DNA of 47,231 nt. Source: Merismopedia glauca CCAP 1448/3. Its GTDB lineage: Bacteria; Cyanobacteriota; Cyanobacteriia; Cyanobacteriales; CCAP-1448. The stretch lies in NCBI RefSeq assembly GCF_003003775.1, contig NZ_PVWJ01000024.1, positions 1-47,231 on the forward strand. The letters run 5' to 3'. How positions within the stretch are numbered: the stretch's first letter is position 1; each line of letters starts with the position of its first letter. This document shows positions 33,894 through 42,049 of the stretch, piece after piece. The translations under genes were made by a program, and so were the position numbers. The notes under the pieces were generated by a model. It worked only from the letters and a program-made list of their open reading frames with translations. It was not told the origin of the DNA and ran no database searches.

Positions 33894-34721
33894 CTATTTC
33901 CCCGTCGGTGTAGGAGTTGGAGTCAGGCTTTGCTGATCGGGAGAAGCCGCCATTTTCTTCACTTGGTCTTTGTACTCAGGCGGAGCCAAGGCTATAGCCT
34001 TAGTAAATAGAGGTTTGGCTTCTACAGGTCTACCTATGTTTTCTAATACCAACGCCTTAGCTAAAACAGGGCGAAAATCTTTGCTATTTACGGTAATTGC
34101 GGCATCATAAACAGCTACTGCCTCTGGATAACGCTCTTGATTAGCATAAATTTGAGCTAAGAGTAACTGGACTGAAGTTACCTGATTCAGATCTGTTTGA
34201 GGCGCTTGGTTAATTTTCTTTAAGGAATCTTGTAAAACTCCGATCGCGGCTTCTGGTCCTTTTTCCTGGAGTAAAAGATTCACTAAACCTTGTAAAGCAT
34301 TGATTTGAGCAGGTTGAGTAGCTAATACGGTGCGATAAACTTGAACTGCTCCTTCGCGATCGCCGAGTTTTTGTTTAGCTTGGGCTAAAAGTACGGCATA
34401 ATCGGGTCTATCTGGGCTAAGAGTCACCAATCTTTCTAAGAAAGCGACACTACCTCTTAAATCTCCCTGTTGTAGCTTAATTTCGACTAAACCCCGCAGA
34501 GCTTCGCGGCTGCTTGGCTCGCGCTGCAAGATTTGCTCGTAAGCTTTACCCAAATCTGCCAAAGCAGTCGTTTCAGAGGTGGAGTCCGATCTATTGCTGT
34601 CTTGATTTTGTCCCCAAGCAGCAGCGATCGTGGGAATTGTATAAAATCCCAGTAAGCCTAGGGCAATTAGCCCCAATATCAAAGTAATTATTGAGCGATT
34701 GCGATTAAGTGACACGTCCAA
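33894..34721 (-). CDS. TPR protein with an N-terminal membrane anchor
   Basis: A 275-residue protein with a hydrophobic segment at about 11-35 (TLILGLIALGLLGFYTIPTIAAAW) that acts as an anchor or signal. About five tetratricopeptide repeats follow (for example LGKAYEQILQREPSSREALR and YPEAVAVYDAAITVNSKDFR), then a TPTPTPTGK tail. TPR domains mediate protein-protein contacts; the partner is unknown. The first codons are TTG (34721) and GTG (34715), and no ATG lies near, so the start is uncertain by two residues. Confidence 0.85.
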   Translation of the reverse strand: MDVSLNRNRSIITLILGLIALGLLGFYTIPTIAAAWGQNQDSNRSDSTSETTALADLGKAYEQILQREPSSREALRGLVEIKLQQGDLRGSVAFLERLVTLSPDRPDYAVLLAQAKQKLGDREGAVQVYRTVLATQPAQINALQGLVNLLLQEKGPEAAIGVLQDSLKKINQAPQTDLNQVTSVQLLLAQIYANQERYPEAVAVYDAAITVNSKDFRPVLAKALVLENIGRPVEAKPLFTKAIALAPPEYKDQVKKMAASPDQQSLTPTPTPTGK

Positions 34722-34891
34722 AATCTGAACTCAGCTAGCTGCTATCAAAAGTTAAGTTTACTCTAAAACTTATCGACATGGCTCCTGATTAATTTAACTC
34801 TTAGGGCTAGAGCGAATCTATCTCAAGGGGTTTTAAGTTTCCGTTAAAACACCATTAGATTGAACAGACATAGCAAATTAAAAAGAAAACG

Positions 34892-36148
34892 ATGGCAGTT
34901 GACATCTATATCCTCGATCTACTGGTGATTGGTCTACTACTGCTATTGGTTACTTTAGGATCGGGCTGGATTAGCCGTTTACCTCTTTCCTACGCCTTGA
35001 TTTACCTAGTAGTTGGCATTATCCTCAGTCCTTACGGCTTCAATTTAATCCAAATCCGTCCAGGATCGGAATTCCTAGAGCGTCTAACTGAATTTGTGGT
35101 AATTATCTCTCTGTTTAGTTGCGGATTGAAGATGAATCGCCCGATCAAAGCTTGGGCTTGGAATTCCACAATTCGCCTGATCGGTTTTCTGATGCCCATT
35201 TCAATCTTTGCAGTAGCCGCTCTAGCCCATTGGCTGCTTAAATTGGACTGGGGAGCCGCAATTCTGTTGGGGGCTATTTTGGCTCCAACCGATCCCGTAT
35301 TAGCTTCAGAAGTTCAACTTTCTCACGCTGACGATCGCGATGAGTTGCGGTTTGGTTTGACTTCAGAAGGTGGATTAAATGATGCTTTAGCTTTTCCATT
35401 TGTCTACTTTGGGCTGCATTGGATTGAAGATGACAACTGGCAAAACTGGTTCAAACAGTGGGTAGCGGTTGATTTGATTTGGGCGATAGCGGCTGGTTTG
35501 GTAGTGGGTATTTTAGTCGCCAAGTCAGTTGTTTGGATTGACAAGCGGATTCAAAAAGCCCGCCAAGTAGATGCATTAATGGAAGATTTTGTGGCTTTGA
35601 GCATTATCTTGATTACTTATTCGCTCGCCGAAATTGTGAATGGATACGGGTTTTTGGCGGTTTTTGTGGCTGGAATAGTAACTCGTCAGAGCTATCGCAA
35701 CGCGGAAAAAAACTCATCTCAGCTTGAATTTATTGAGACACTAGAAAAGCTGTTAGAGGTAGGTACAATCTTATTACTAGGAGCATTGCTGCGAATTGAG
35801 CCAATTTGGCGCTTTTTGCCACAAGCTCTGATGGTGGCTGGACTACTATTTTTTGTCGTCCGTCCCTTGGGAGCTTGGCTCAGCACTATAGGAGAACCAT
35901 ACCATCCCATACATCGCTGGCTGTTCGGCTGGTTCGGTATTCGTGGTGTTGGTTCGCTTTATTATCTTTTCTATGCTTTAGGTGAAGGTTTAAAAGACGA
36001 CCTCGGCGAACAAATTGCCTGGATTACCTTCATTACTATAGTCTTGTCCGTCATTATTCACGGAATCAGTTCCACACCCATTATGAACTGGTACGAACGG
36101 CAAATCGAACGGAGGAAGAATGCGATCGCTAACAGGCCTCTTGCCTAA
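34892..36148 (+). CDS. Cation:proton antiporter (CPA1/NhaP type)
   Basis: A 418-residue membrane protein with 12 or so helices exchanging Na+ or K+ for H+. The transport-site motifs are LGAILAPTDPVLASEV (TDP) and SEGGLNDALAFPFVYFG (the ND of CPA1), with LNDALAF as in NhaP. The C terminus is short and cytosolic. A family A repeat end appears to have supplied the last codons and the stop (AGGCCTCTTGCCTAA). It is a single gene, divergent from the TPR gene. Confidence 0.92.
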   Translation: MAVDIYILDLLVIGLLLLLVTLGSGWISRLPLSYALIYLVVGIILSPYGFNLIQIRPGSEFLERLTEFVVIISLFSCGLKMNRPIKAWAWNSTIRLIGFLMPISIFAVAALAHWLLKLDWGAAILLGAILAPTDPVLASEVQLSHADDRDELRFGLTSEGGLNDALAFPFVYFGLHWIEDDNWQNWFKQWVAVDLIWAIAAGLVVGILVAKSVVWIDKRIQKARQVDALMEDFVALSIILITYSLAEIVNGYGFLAVFVAGIVTRQSYRNAEKNSSQLEFIETLEKLLEVGTILLLGALLRIEPIWRFLPQALMVAGLLFFVVRPLGAWLSTIGEPYHPIHRWLFGWFGIRGVGSLYYLFYALGEGLKDDLGEQIAWITFITIVLSVIIHGISSTPIMNWYERQIERRKNAIANRPLA

Positions 36149-36199
36149 ATACTAGAATTGTTAGATGAGTCAAGGAAGAAGGAAGAGGGAAGAAGGGGA

Positions 36200-36239
36200 G
36201 GTCGCAATTTCGGAGGTTTACTCCGAAATTGCAGTGACC
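36200..36239. terminator. Strong hairpin between convergent antiporter and aldo/keto reductase genes
   Basis: GCAATTTCGGAG (36204-36215), GTTTA, CTCCGAAATTGC (36221-36232) is a perfect 12-bp stem, extended by GGTC/GACC across a bulge. It sits between convergent genes and could end transcription from either side. A fragment of a family A repeat end (TGCAAGATATCTA, 36264-36276) follows. Confidence 0.55.
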
Positions 36240-36298
36240 GTAATCGATTTCTACAAATACTTTTGCAAGATATCTAACGTAATCGATTGAGTTTCTGC

Positions 36299-37171
36299 TC
36301 ATGCCGAGCTTACGCTGTAGGCAGCTTTGTCAAGCTGCTGAAACTCTTCGTCAGATAGCTCGATCTGTGCCGCCGCGACATTTTCTTCTAGGTGAGAAAC
36401 TTGACTCGTTCCGGGGATCGGTAGCATATTGGGGCTACGTTTTAGCACCCAAGCTAGTGCCACTTGACCCGCCGATGCACCGTGTGCCTTGGCGATCGCG
36501 TCCACCATTTGACCTGGTTTAGCGAGATCGCCGGAGGCTAGGGGAAACCAGGGGATAAAGCCAATTCCCTGGCGATCGCAGTAGTCTAGCACCGCTTCAT
36601 CAGCCTGATCGATTAGATTGTAGCGGTTCTGTACTGTGGTCACGGGGAATACCTTGCGGGCTGCTTCGATCTCCTGCACCGAGACTTGGCTCAGTCCAGC
36701 ACGGGCGATCAGCCCCTCTTTGAGGAAGTCAGCGATCGCGCCAAATTGCTCATCTTGAGGCACCTTGGGGTCGATGCGGTGCAGTTGCCATAGGTCTAGC
36801 TGCTCTACTTTGAGGCGGCGCAAACTCATCAGCACGCACTGGCGCAGATATTCGGGTCGACCTACTGGCAGCCATTCTTCTGGCCCGGTGCGCGTCAGTC
36901 CGCCCTTCGTGGCGACGAATATGTCGTTGTATGGGTGCAGTGCCTCAGCAATCAGATCCTCAGCGACGTAAGGCCCGTAGCTGTCTGCCGTGTCGATGAA
37001 ATTGACACCGAGTTCAGGCAAACGTTTCAAGACGCGTAGTGCCTCTTCTCGGTCTTTTGGTTCGCCCCACACTCCTTTGCCTGTGAGTTGCATGGCACCG
37101 AAGCCCAGCCGCGTCACTGGACGATCGGAAAGTGTAAATTGACCGGAAGCAGTTGCATTAGGTGAATTCAT
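36299..37171 (-). CDS. Aldo/keto reductase, GC-rich and probably transferred
   Basis: A 290-residue NADPH-dependent oxidoreductase with a (beta/alpha)8 barrel. The catalytic set is visible: [18 protein letters not shown] (Asp, Tyr), FVATKGGL (Lys) and LWQLHRIDP (His), with coenzyme-binding [16 protein letters not shown] at the end. It reduces aldehydes or ketones; the substrate is unknown. Two sampled 60-bp lines in the gene are 60-63% GC, against 38% in a sampled line of the neighbouring antiporter gene. That suggests recent acquisition or different codon use. Confidence 0.93.
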   Translation of the reverse strand: MNSPNATASGQFTLSDRPVTRLGFGAMQLTGKGVWGEPKDREEALRVLKRLPELGVNFIDTADSYGPYVAEDLIAEALHPYNDIFVATKGGLTRTGPEEWLPVGRPEYLRQCVLMSLRRLKVEQLDLWQLHRIDPKVPQDEQFGAIADFLKEGLIARAGLSQVSVQEIEAARKVFPVTTVQNRYNLIDQADEAVLDYCDRQGIGFIPWFPLASGDLAKPGQMVDAIAKAHGASAGQVALAWVLKRSPNMLPIPGTSQVSHLEENVAAAQIELSDEEFQQLDKAAYSVSSA

Positions 37172-37215
37172 CGGATAAATTGCCCTGAAACAGTGGTATG
37201 AGGTGAGACTTCGGC

Positions 37216-37250
37216 AGGAAGTCAGAAGTCAGAAGTCAGGAGTCGGGAGT
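37216..37250. repeat. Heptamer repeat AGTCAGA/AGTCAGG x4-5
   Basis: GAAGTCA GAAGTCA GAAGTCA GGAGTCG GGAGT lies upstream of the aldo/keto reductase gene, followed by a 9-bp repeat (ACAAGGAGG, ACAAGGAGG, ACGGGGAGG). The 166-bp spacer otherwise holds no gene. Confidence 0.8.
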
Positions 37251-37337
37251 TACAAGGAGGACAAGGAGGACGGGGAGGAATAAACTTAGATTTCCCATGC
37301 CCAATGCCCAATCAACAATTCTTAAGTTAATTGGCAA

Positions 37338-38291
37338 TTAAGTAGAGGGTACTGCGGCTGTTTCCATCAATTGCTTGAAGCGGTTTAAATCTTCTTCAAG
37401 CTGCTGTTCGGGATTTTCGCCGAAAATTGCGGCAACTGTGGCACCAACCGCACCACCTGGGGGATTGTACTCCATTGTCACCTTAACTTCTGTCCCGCTA
37501 CCGTTTGCTTCCGTAAAGGCGACGGAACCGACACTATCAACATCTGCACCTGGAAGCGATCGCCAAACGATTGTCTTGGGTTGTTCCTCGTTGAGAATCT
37601 CCGCATCCCACTCAACGTGAGTACCCAGTGGAGCTTTTGCTACCCAATGAGAACGCTTTTCGTCTAAAGACTTGACGGATTCAATGTGATGCATAAAGTG
37701 CGGCAAATTTTCAAAGTCGCGCCAAAAACGGTACAAATCTTCAGGTGACTGATGAATCATTACACTCTTTTGCACAGTCATGCCTGTTGTACTTTCAGGC
37801 TGAGAGTCGTCAGCAGAAGTTTTCGCACTTGGTAGTAGCGGTTGGCTTCCCCAAAATTGCTCTTTATAGCTGTGGAACTCTTGGGCGAGTTGTTCGCGGC
37901 TTGAGGCTCGAAGTAGATAGCGATTGGCGAACCAGATGAAGTAACCGAGTCCAAATGATTTGAGCAATAGCGATGCTAAGGGGATTTCATCCAGGGTGCC
38001 CAGAATAGCCAATACGATCTTCAGCGCGATCGAGGCAAGTATGATGAGTGCGATCGCAGTTAGTAGTGGTTTATTATCGCGGATAAATTGGTTGATTCCC
38101 GTCAAAAATTGTCTCAACAAGGTCAAAGATTCAGAGATGGTAGCTTGCCCTTCCTGCCATGAATCAGAGGTTTTAGATCCTGGTTGTGGTTGTGACATCA
38201 GCATCGGATCGGGCGATTCAACCACCTCGACAGTGGGAGTCTCAACAGGTTCCGTTTGTGTTGGGGATTCTAGAGTTTCGTTGGTTTCCAT
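37338..38291 (-). CDS. CAAD-domain / SRPBCC-domain fusion membrane protein
   Basis: A 317-residue two-part protein. Residues 1-45 are disordered and acidic. Residues about 45-148 look like a CAAD domain (the cyanobacterial aminoacyl-tRNA synthetase appended domain, related to thylakoid CURT1). It has two helices, at about 74-97 and 104-125, an IPLASLLLKSFGLGYFIWF signature and an amphipathic helix SREQLAQEFHSYKEQF. Residues about 172-310 form an SRPBCC/START-like fold (HQSPEDLYRFWRDFENLPHF, TIVWRSLPGADVDSVGSVAF), a ligand-binding cavity domain. The fusion suggests a thylakoid-anchored lipid- or pigment-binding protein; that is inference. Confidence 0.85.
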   Translation of the reverse strand: METNETLESPTQTEPVETPTVEVVESPDPMLMSQPQPGSKTSDSWQEGQATISESLTLLRQFLTGINQFIRDNKPLLTAIALIILASIALKIVLAILGTLDEIPLASLLLKSFGLGYFIWFANRYLLRASSREQLAQEFHSYKEQFWGSQPLLPSAKTSADDSQPESTTGMTVQKSVMIHQSPEDLYRFWRDFENLPHFMHHIESVKSLDEKRSHWVAKAPLGTHVEWDAEILNEEQPKTIVWRSLPGADVDSVGSVAFTEANGSGTEVKVTMEYNPPGGAVGATVAAIFGENPEQQLEEDLNRFKQLMETAAVPST

Positions 38292-38421
38292 GATGGTAAG
38301 GTTTTAAATTTTAGAGGTTGACAAGATGGCTAGGACATAGCTGAAGCAGCGAAAGTTCTGAAAAGCGATCGCTACTGATGGGCGAACAGTTTAGTTAGCT
38401 CAAAATCCCAGCCACATATTT

Positions 38422-38967
38422 TCAAATTCCCAGATCTTCAACAACGCTTTGGATGCGCCTTAGGGGATCGCTAATTTGACGGTATACTCGCGCTAAGCCT
38501 TTACCTTCAACTACAATTTCAGAAGTGGGATAGTTTTGCATCACCTCAATCAACGAAACTCGATTATCCGAGCTAGCTGATTCAACTAAAGCAGCGCGGA
38601 GAGCTTGGCGATTTGCTCGATCGTCCGGCGTGCGAACAACTTCACCTATGCGATCTAGGATTAATTCACCCATAGGGTTATTTAACGCCCTAGACAAGGT
38701 GACAACATTCACGTCTACAGGTTCAGTTAAAACTTCCCGTACCCTTTCTGGATTTTGTTTTGTAGCCTTGAAGAGAAAATTCAGCCCAGAAGACATTTCT
38801 CCAGTTTCGGCAAATGTGGTTAGATCCTCTACTGGAACAGATTGGCGGAGAATTCCGTAGGTTAAAACTACTTTTTCCGCAGCGATCGCGCTAGAACTGT
38901 ACAAACAAACGTTTGCAGCCGCAAATAACAAGCACAGACGACGAAGCAACGGAACTGAAAACTCCAT
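38422..38967 (-). CDS. Secreted DUF1400 protein without the hydrolase domain
   Basis: From the ATG at 38967 a 181-residue protein with a signal peptide (MEFSVPLLRRLCLLFAAANV ... ending SSAIAA). The DUF1400 domain follows (KVVLTYGILRQSVPVEDLTT ... VIEVMQNYPTSEIVVEG-like end). DUF1400 often precedes an alpha/beta hydrolase domain in cyanobacteria; here it stands alone. The frame extends nine codons upstream to another ATG (38994), but the nearer one gives a better signal peptide. It is probably periplasmic or lumenal; the function is unknown. Confidence 0.82.
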   Translation of the reverse strand: MEFSVPLLRRLCLLFAAANVCLYSSSAIAAEKVVLTYGILRQSVPVEDLTTFAETGEMSSGLNFLFKATKQNPERVREVLTEPVDVNVVTLSRALNNPMGELILDRIGEVVRTPDDRANRQALRAALVESASSDNRVSLIEVMQNYPTSEIVVEGKGLARVYRQISDPLRRIQSVVEDLGI

Positions 38968-39390
38968 AGTCTTAATGTCATAAACAAATGGCATAACTCC
39001 GACGATAAGCCAGTCGAATGGGTGCTACCTCTGACTTAAGAAGCAATGCTAGTTTTCTAAAGAGTGATTTACCCTCATGCCAGATTCTCAGTTCCCAAAA
39101 TTTTCGGAAAAAACGATAGATAATAGTTGGGTTGGTTAACGCCATTGGCGATCTAAATTTCTATATGACGGAAGTTTTTTACCTTTTAACTAAAATATTG
39201 CTATTGTGAAAAAACAGTTTTTTCTAGACTCGCCAAGCTGACCTCATTAAAACTAAACTTAATTTCACTTATCTAGCGATAATCCAAAAACTCTAAAAGC
39301 AAAGGATAGACACCCAAGGAGACTATTGAGTGCCCAATCGTGACTGTAAATCTAGCCAAAACCCAATAGTCTTCCTTTTCAGGAGTTATT
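38968..39390. promoter_or_regulatory. Divergent intergenic region with a possible leader hairpin
   Basis: No gene is seen. Near the downstream gene GACTATTG (39321-39328) and CAATAGTC (39364-39371) could pair around a 35-nt loop. The pairing ends 10 nt before the Shine-Dalgarno CAGGAG (39381-39386) of the gene at 39391. A structural role in its leader is possible but unproven. Poly-T/poly-A stretches lie near 39175-39225. Confidence 0.35.
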
Positions 39391-40329
39391 ATGAATTTTT
39401 CTAAGAATCACTCTGCCAAATCCTCCAAATCTTCCGAACCGCTTCCACCCGCACCAGCTAAGGAAGAAACTTCAGACGTTACCACTACGAATTTATCGAG
39501 TGATGCCGAGCAATCAACTGTAACAGAACCATTGACGAGCGATCGCCCTACAGATTCGACTAGAGGGTTACCTATCCCTCCAGCAGGAGAAATAATGCAG
39601 TACCGAGCCATTGGCTTGGTTAAAGGTCGATATATTCCATCATTAGAACAATTTACCCAAGGAACTTTAATTTCTGAGGATAATACCTTAATTGATACGG
39701 TTTTGCTGGGACGAGTGATGAGTTTGATTAAAAAACATATTGATTTGTCTCAAAATCACCTTTGGGTAGTCTATCCCCGCGTAGGGAAAGAAGATAATAA
39801 GCTCCATCTCCAAATAGTGGGAATTTGGGAACCGAAAACCTTAAAACCCAAAGATAACGAAACAGAGGAACCTGAAGCTGAAACTGAAGCTGAAAGCCCG
39901 AAAGATGGCTATTTTTCGATTCGTGGCGATGTTATCTATCAATCCACAGAAGATCCGCATTTAATCGTCAAAATTAAACAAGCTGCCCGTAAACAGGGCG
40001 AAAAACCAAAGTTTTTCAAATTAAAACTTCAAGGCTCTTTAGCTGATAGAATGGTGGGTCATTTTTGGGAGTTAAATGTTCAACGTCAAGGGGAAACTTT
40101 AGTTATTGAAAGCGGTACAGATATTGGCGAACTTCCCAAAGGTAAGCCAATTCGGAAAAAATTCCCACCCAGGAAAGGTGCGCGCCCTGAAACTTCTCGC
40201 CCTGTCGGTCAAAAGCCGATTATTTCCAAACCAGTGAAGGATAATAAGGCTAATACCGAAACTCATCCTCCAAATCTGTTTCGCAAGCCAATTCCTAAGC
40301 CCAGCAAGCGTCAACCGCCTTCTAGTTAG
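39391..40329 (+). CDS. Conserved protein of unknown function with disordered charged tails
   Basis: A 312-residue protein that I do not recognise beyond a general cyanobacterial look. Residues 1-65 are Ser/Thr/Pro/Glu-rich and disordered. A folded core (about 68-245) starts MQYRAIGLVKGRYIPSLEQF and is interrupted by a Glu-rich loop (about 153-170); it ends FWELNVQRQGETLVIES. The tail (about 250-312) is Lys/Arg/Pro-rich with many basic clusters, suggesting nucleic acid or ribosome contact. A strong ribosome binding site (AGGAG) supports the start. It has no operon partner. Confidence 0.8.
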   Translation: MNFSKNHSAKSSKSSEPLPPAPAKEETSDVTTTNLSSDAEQSTVTEPLTSDRPTDSTRGLPIPPAGEIMQYRAIGLVKGRYIPSLEQFTQGTLISEDNTLIDTVLLGRVMSLIKKHIDLSQNHLWVVYPRVGKEDNKLHLQIVGIWEPKTLKPKDNETEEPEAETEAESPKDGYFSIRGDVIYQSTEDPHLIVKIKQAARKQGEKPKFFKLKLQGSLADRMVGHFWELNVQRQGETLVIESGTDIGELPKGKPIRKKFPPRKGARPETSRPVGQKPIISKPVKDNKANTETHPPNLFRKPIPKPSKRQPPSS

Positions 40330-40374
40330 GGCATTGGGCATTGAGGGGCAAAAGCCTATTGCCTTATAAACTAT

Positions 40375-40464
40375 AGGACTTACGCAGATTGCCAAATATT
40401 ACGCTATCTGTGGAGTAGGGTAGGCAATGCCTACCCTACCTATGGTGCTTGTGCGTAAGTTCTG
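40375..40464. repeat. Inverted-repeat element with ACTTACGCA ends
   Basis: GGACTTACGCA (40376-40386) and TGCGTAAGTTC (40452-40462) are inverted ends of an about 90-bp element. Its core is a palindrome GTAGGGTAGGCA, A, TGCCTACCCTAC (40415-40439). There is no ORF. It is adjacent to another hairpin at 40470. Confidence 0.75.
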
Positions 40465-40469
40465 AAGCT

Positions 40470-40498
40470 AGTAAAGCGGGCAAGATGCCCGCTTTACT
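40470..40498. repeat. Perfect 13-bp inverted repeat AGTAAAGCGGGCA
   Basis: AGTAAAGCGGGCA (40470-40482), AGA, TGCCCGCTTTACT (40486-40498). It is a strong hairpin downstream of the unknown-function gene. No T-run follows; it is a dispersed palindrome or weak terminator. Confidence 0.8.
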
Positions 40499-40510
40499 GA
40501 TACAAAAGAA

Positions 40511-40640
40511 CTCTTGCAAAAGGGAAAAAATAATGGTTTATAGACATGAAAGCGTCAAAAGTAGTACCGATTCCCGTAGCCGCAGGCTGCGCGCAGCGCA
40601 TATCCCAACTCCCGATTCCCCGACTTCTGCAAGAAGTCTA
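40511..40640. repeat. MITE-like element, family A, copy 3 (inverted relative to copy 1)
   Basis: Ends CTCTTGCA (40511-40518) and TGCAAGAAGTCTA (40628-40640). The core 40572-40606 is a perfect reverse complement of 20656-20690 (35 bp). It contains no ORF worth calling. Together with the two preceding palindromes it fills the 328-bp spacer before folB. Confidence 0.78.
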
Positions 40641-40657
40641 AATTAAATGACGATCGA

Positions 40658-41017
40658 TTAGATTTGAGTTCTCACAATTTCAATGGAAATTTTCCCCGTG
40701 AAATCAGGAATTGGAGGAGCCACCTTAGTGAGTCTGACTTGGACTTGTTTTACTTGAGGAAATTCTAGAACAGATTCGGCGATCGCACTTGCCAGTCTTT
40801 CGATTAAAGAAAACTTAGAGGTAGTAATCAACTGTTTGATGGCGGCGATCGCACCTCTGTAGTCAAAAGTATCTTCTATCGCATCACTTTGCCCTGCTGT
40901 AGCCAAATCTAGCCAGATAGTTAAATCTACTTCAAACCACTGTCCTAACACTCGTTCTTCGGGTAGATAGCCTGTATATCCGTAATACCGGATTCCAGTT
41001 AATTGAATACTGTCCAT
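40658..41017 (-). CDS. folB: Dihydroneopterin aldolase
   Basis: Cleaves 7,8-dihydroneopterin to 6-hydroxymethyl-dihydropterin and glycolaldehyde in folate synthesis. The 119-residue protein has the family N terminus (IQLTGIRYYGYTGYLPEERV with the pterin-binding Tyr), FDYRGAIAAI, the active-site FSLIERLASAIAESVL (Glu) and the C-terminal catalytic Lys in VRLTKVAPPIPDF. Normal length. It is a single gene divergent from cobA. Confidence 0.94.
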   Translation of the reverse strand: MDSIQLTGIRYYGYTGYLPEERVLGQWFEVDLTIWLDLATAGQSDAIEDTFDYRGAIAAIKQLITTSKFSLIERLASAIAESVLEFPQVKQVQVRLTKVAPPIPDFTGKISIEIVRTQI

Positions 41018-41164
41018 AAATTAAATTATTCAGCGATCGCAATATCATTGCCAGTAAAGTCTTGACGCTGCCAATGTCAGTCGATGAAGTACTGTATCAC
41101 GTCATGAGGCAAACGCTAAGTGAATTCATGAGAAAATTCTACTGGGAATCAGACATTCAAGGAC

Positions 41165-41902
41165 ATGGAAACCACGGCAGGAGTCACTAATTCAGGTAAG
41201 GTTTACATCGTCGGTGCGGGATTGGGAGATGTGGACTATTTGACGGTGAAGGCTCAACAGGTACTATCTCAAGCTGAGGTTTTAGTTTACGATGCTTTAG
41301 TAGGCGATCGCCTTTTAGAATTAATCCCTGTGGGGTGCGAACGGATTTGTGTCGGAAAACGAGGTGGTAAACCTAGCACTCCCCAAGCTGAGATAGATCG
41401 CCTGTTGGTAGATTTATGTTTGGCAGGAAAGCTAGTAGTTAGGCTGAAAAGTGGTGATCCATTCATTTTTGGACGGACAACTTCCGAAATAGCAGCTTTA
41501 AAAACTAATGACTGTGATTTTGAAGTGATACCTGGAATTTCTTCGGCTTTAACTGCCCCTTTATTAGTCGGAATTCCCCTGACAGATCCAGTATTAAGTC
41601 GCGGATTTGCGGTAGTTACCGCCCATGAACCAGATGCTTTGGATTGGGAAGCTTTAGCCAGAATGGATACTTTGGTAGTCCTGATGGGAGGAAGGAACTT
41701 AGAGGAAATTGTGCATCAACTGCATAAACACGGGCGATCGCTTCACACTCCTGTTGCTATTATCCGTTGGGCAGGCACTCCTCAGCAACAGTTGTGGGTA
41801 GGAAATTTGGGTAATATTGTGGCTCAAACCAGCGATCGCCCTTTATCTCCCTGTATCATCGTGGTGGGGGAAGTTGTCAAACTGCGGGAATATTTACAGT
41901 AA
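41165..41902 (+). CDS. cobA: Uroporphyrinogen-III C-methyltransferase
   Basis: SAM-dependent methylation of uroporphyrinogen III at C2 and C7 to precorrin-2, feeding sirohaem and cobalamin. A 245-residue stand-alone SUMT with VYIVGAGLGDVDYLTVKA, a VRLKSGDPFIFGRT motif, VIPGISSALTAPLLVGIPLT and the C-terminal VAIIRWAGTPQQ. No fused CysG dehydrogenase/ferrochelatase domain. hemD, which makes its substrate, lies about 3 kb downstream on the same strand, with the mnt operon inserted between on the other strand. Confidence 0.95.
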   Translation: METTAGVTNSGKVYIVGAGLGDVDYLTVKAQQVLSQAEVLVYDALVGDRLLELIPVGCERICVGKRGGKPSTPQAEIDRLLVDLCLAGKLVVRLKSGDPFIFGRTTSEIAALKTNDCDFEVIPGISSALTAPLLVGIPLTDPVLSRGFAVVTAHEPDALDWEALARMDTLVVLMGGRNLEEIVHQLHKHGRSLHTPVAIIRWAGTPQQQLWVGNLGNIVAQTSDRPLSPCIIVVGEVVKLREYLQ

Positions 41903-42049
41903 GTACCTGTGCCAAATTAATTTAACAGTTGGCTAAGTAAAGAGTAAAGAGTAAATGCTACCCTTGGTAATCGGGAGGCAGGGCAGTATATATACAATAA
42001 AATGTCAATATACCAATAATTTTGCCTACCCTAGCTACTTGCAAAACCC

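Noticed and set aside
41074-41190. 38-codon plus-strand ORF overlapping the cobA start
   Set aside because: Overlaps cobA in another frame and shows no domain; a leader peptide is possible but unsupported.
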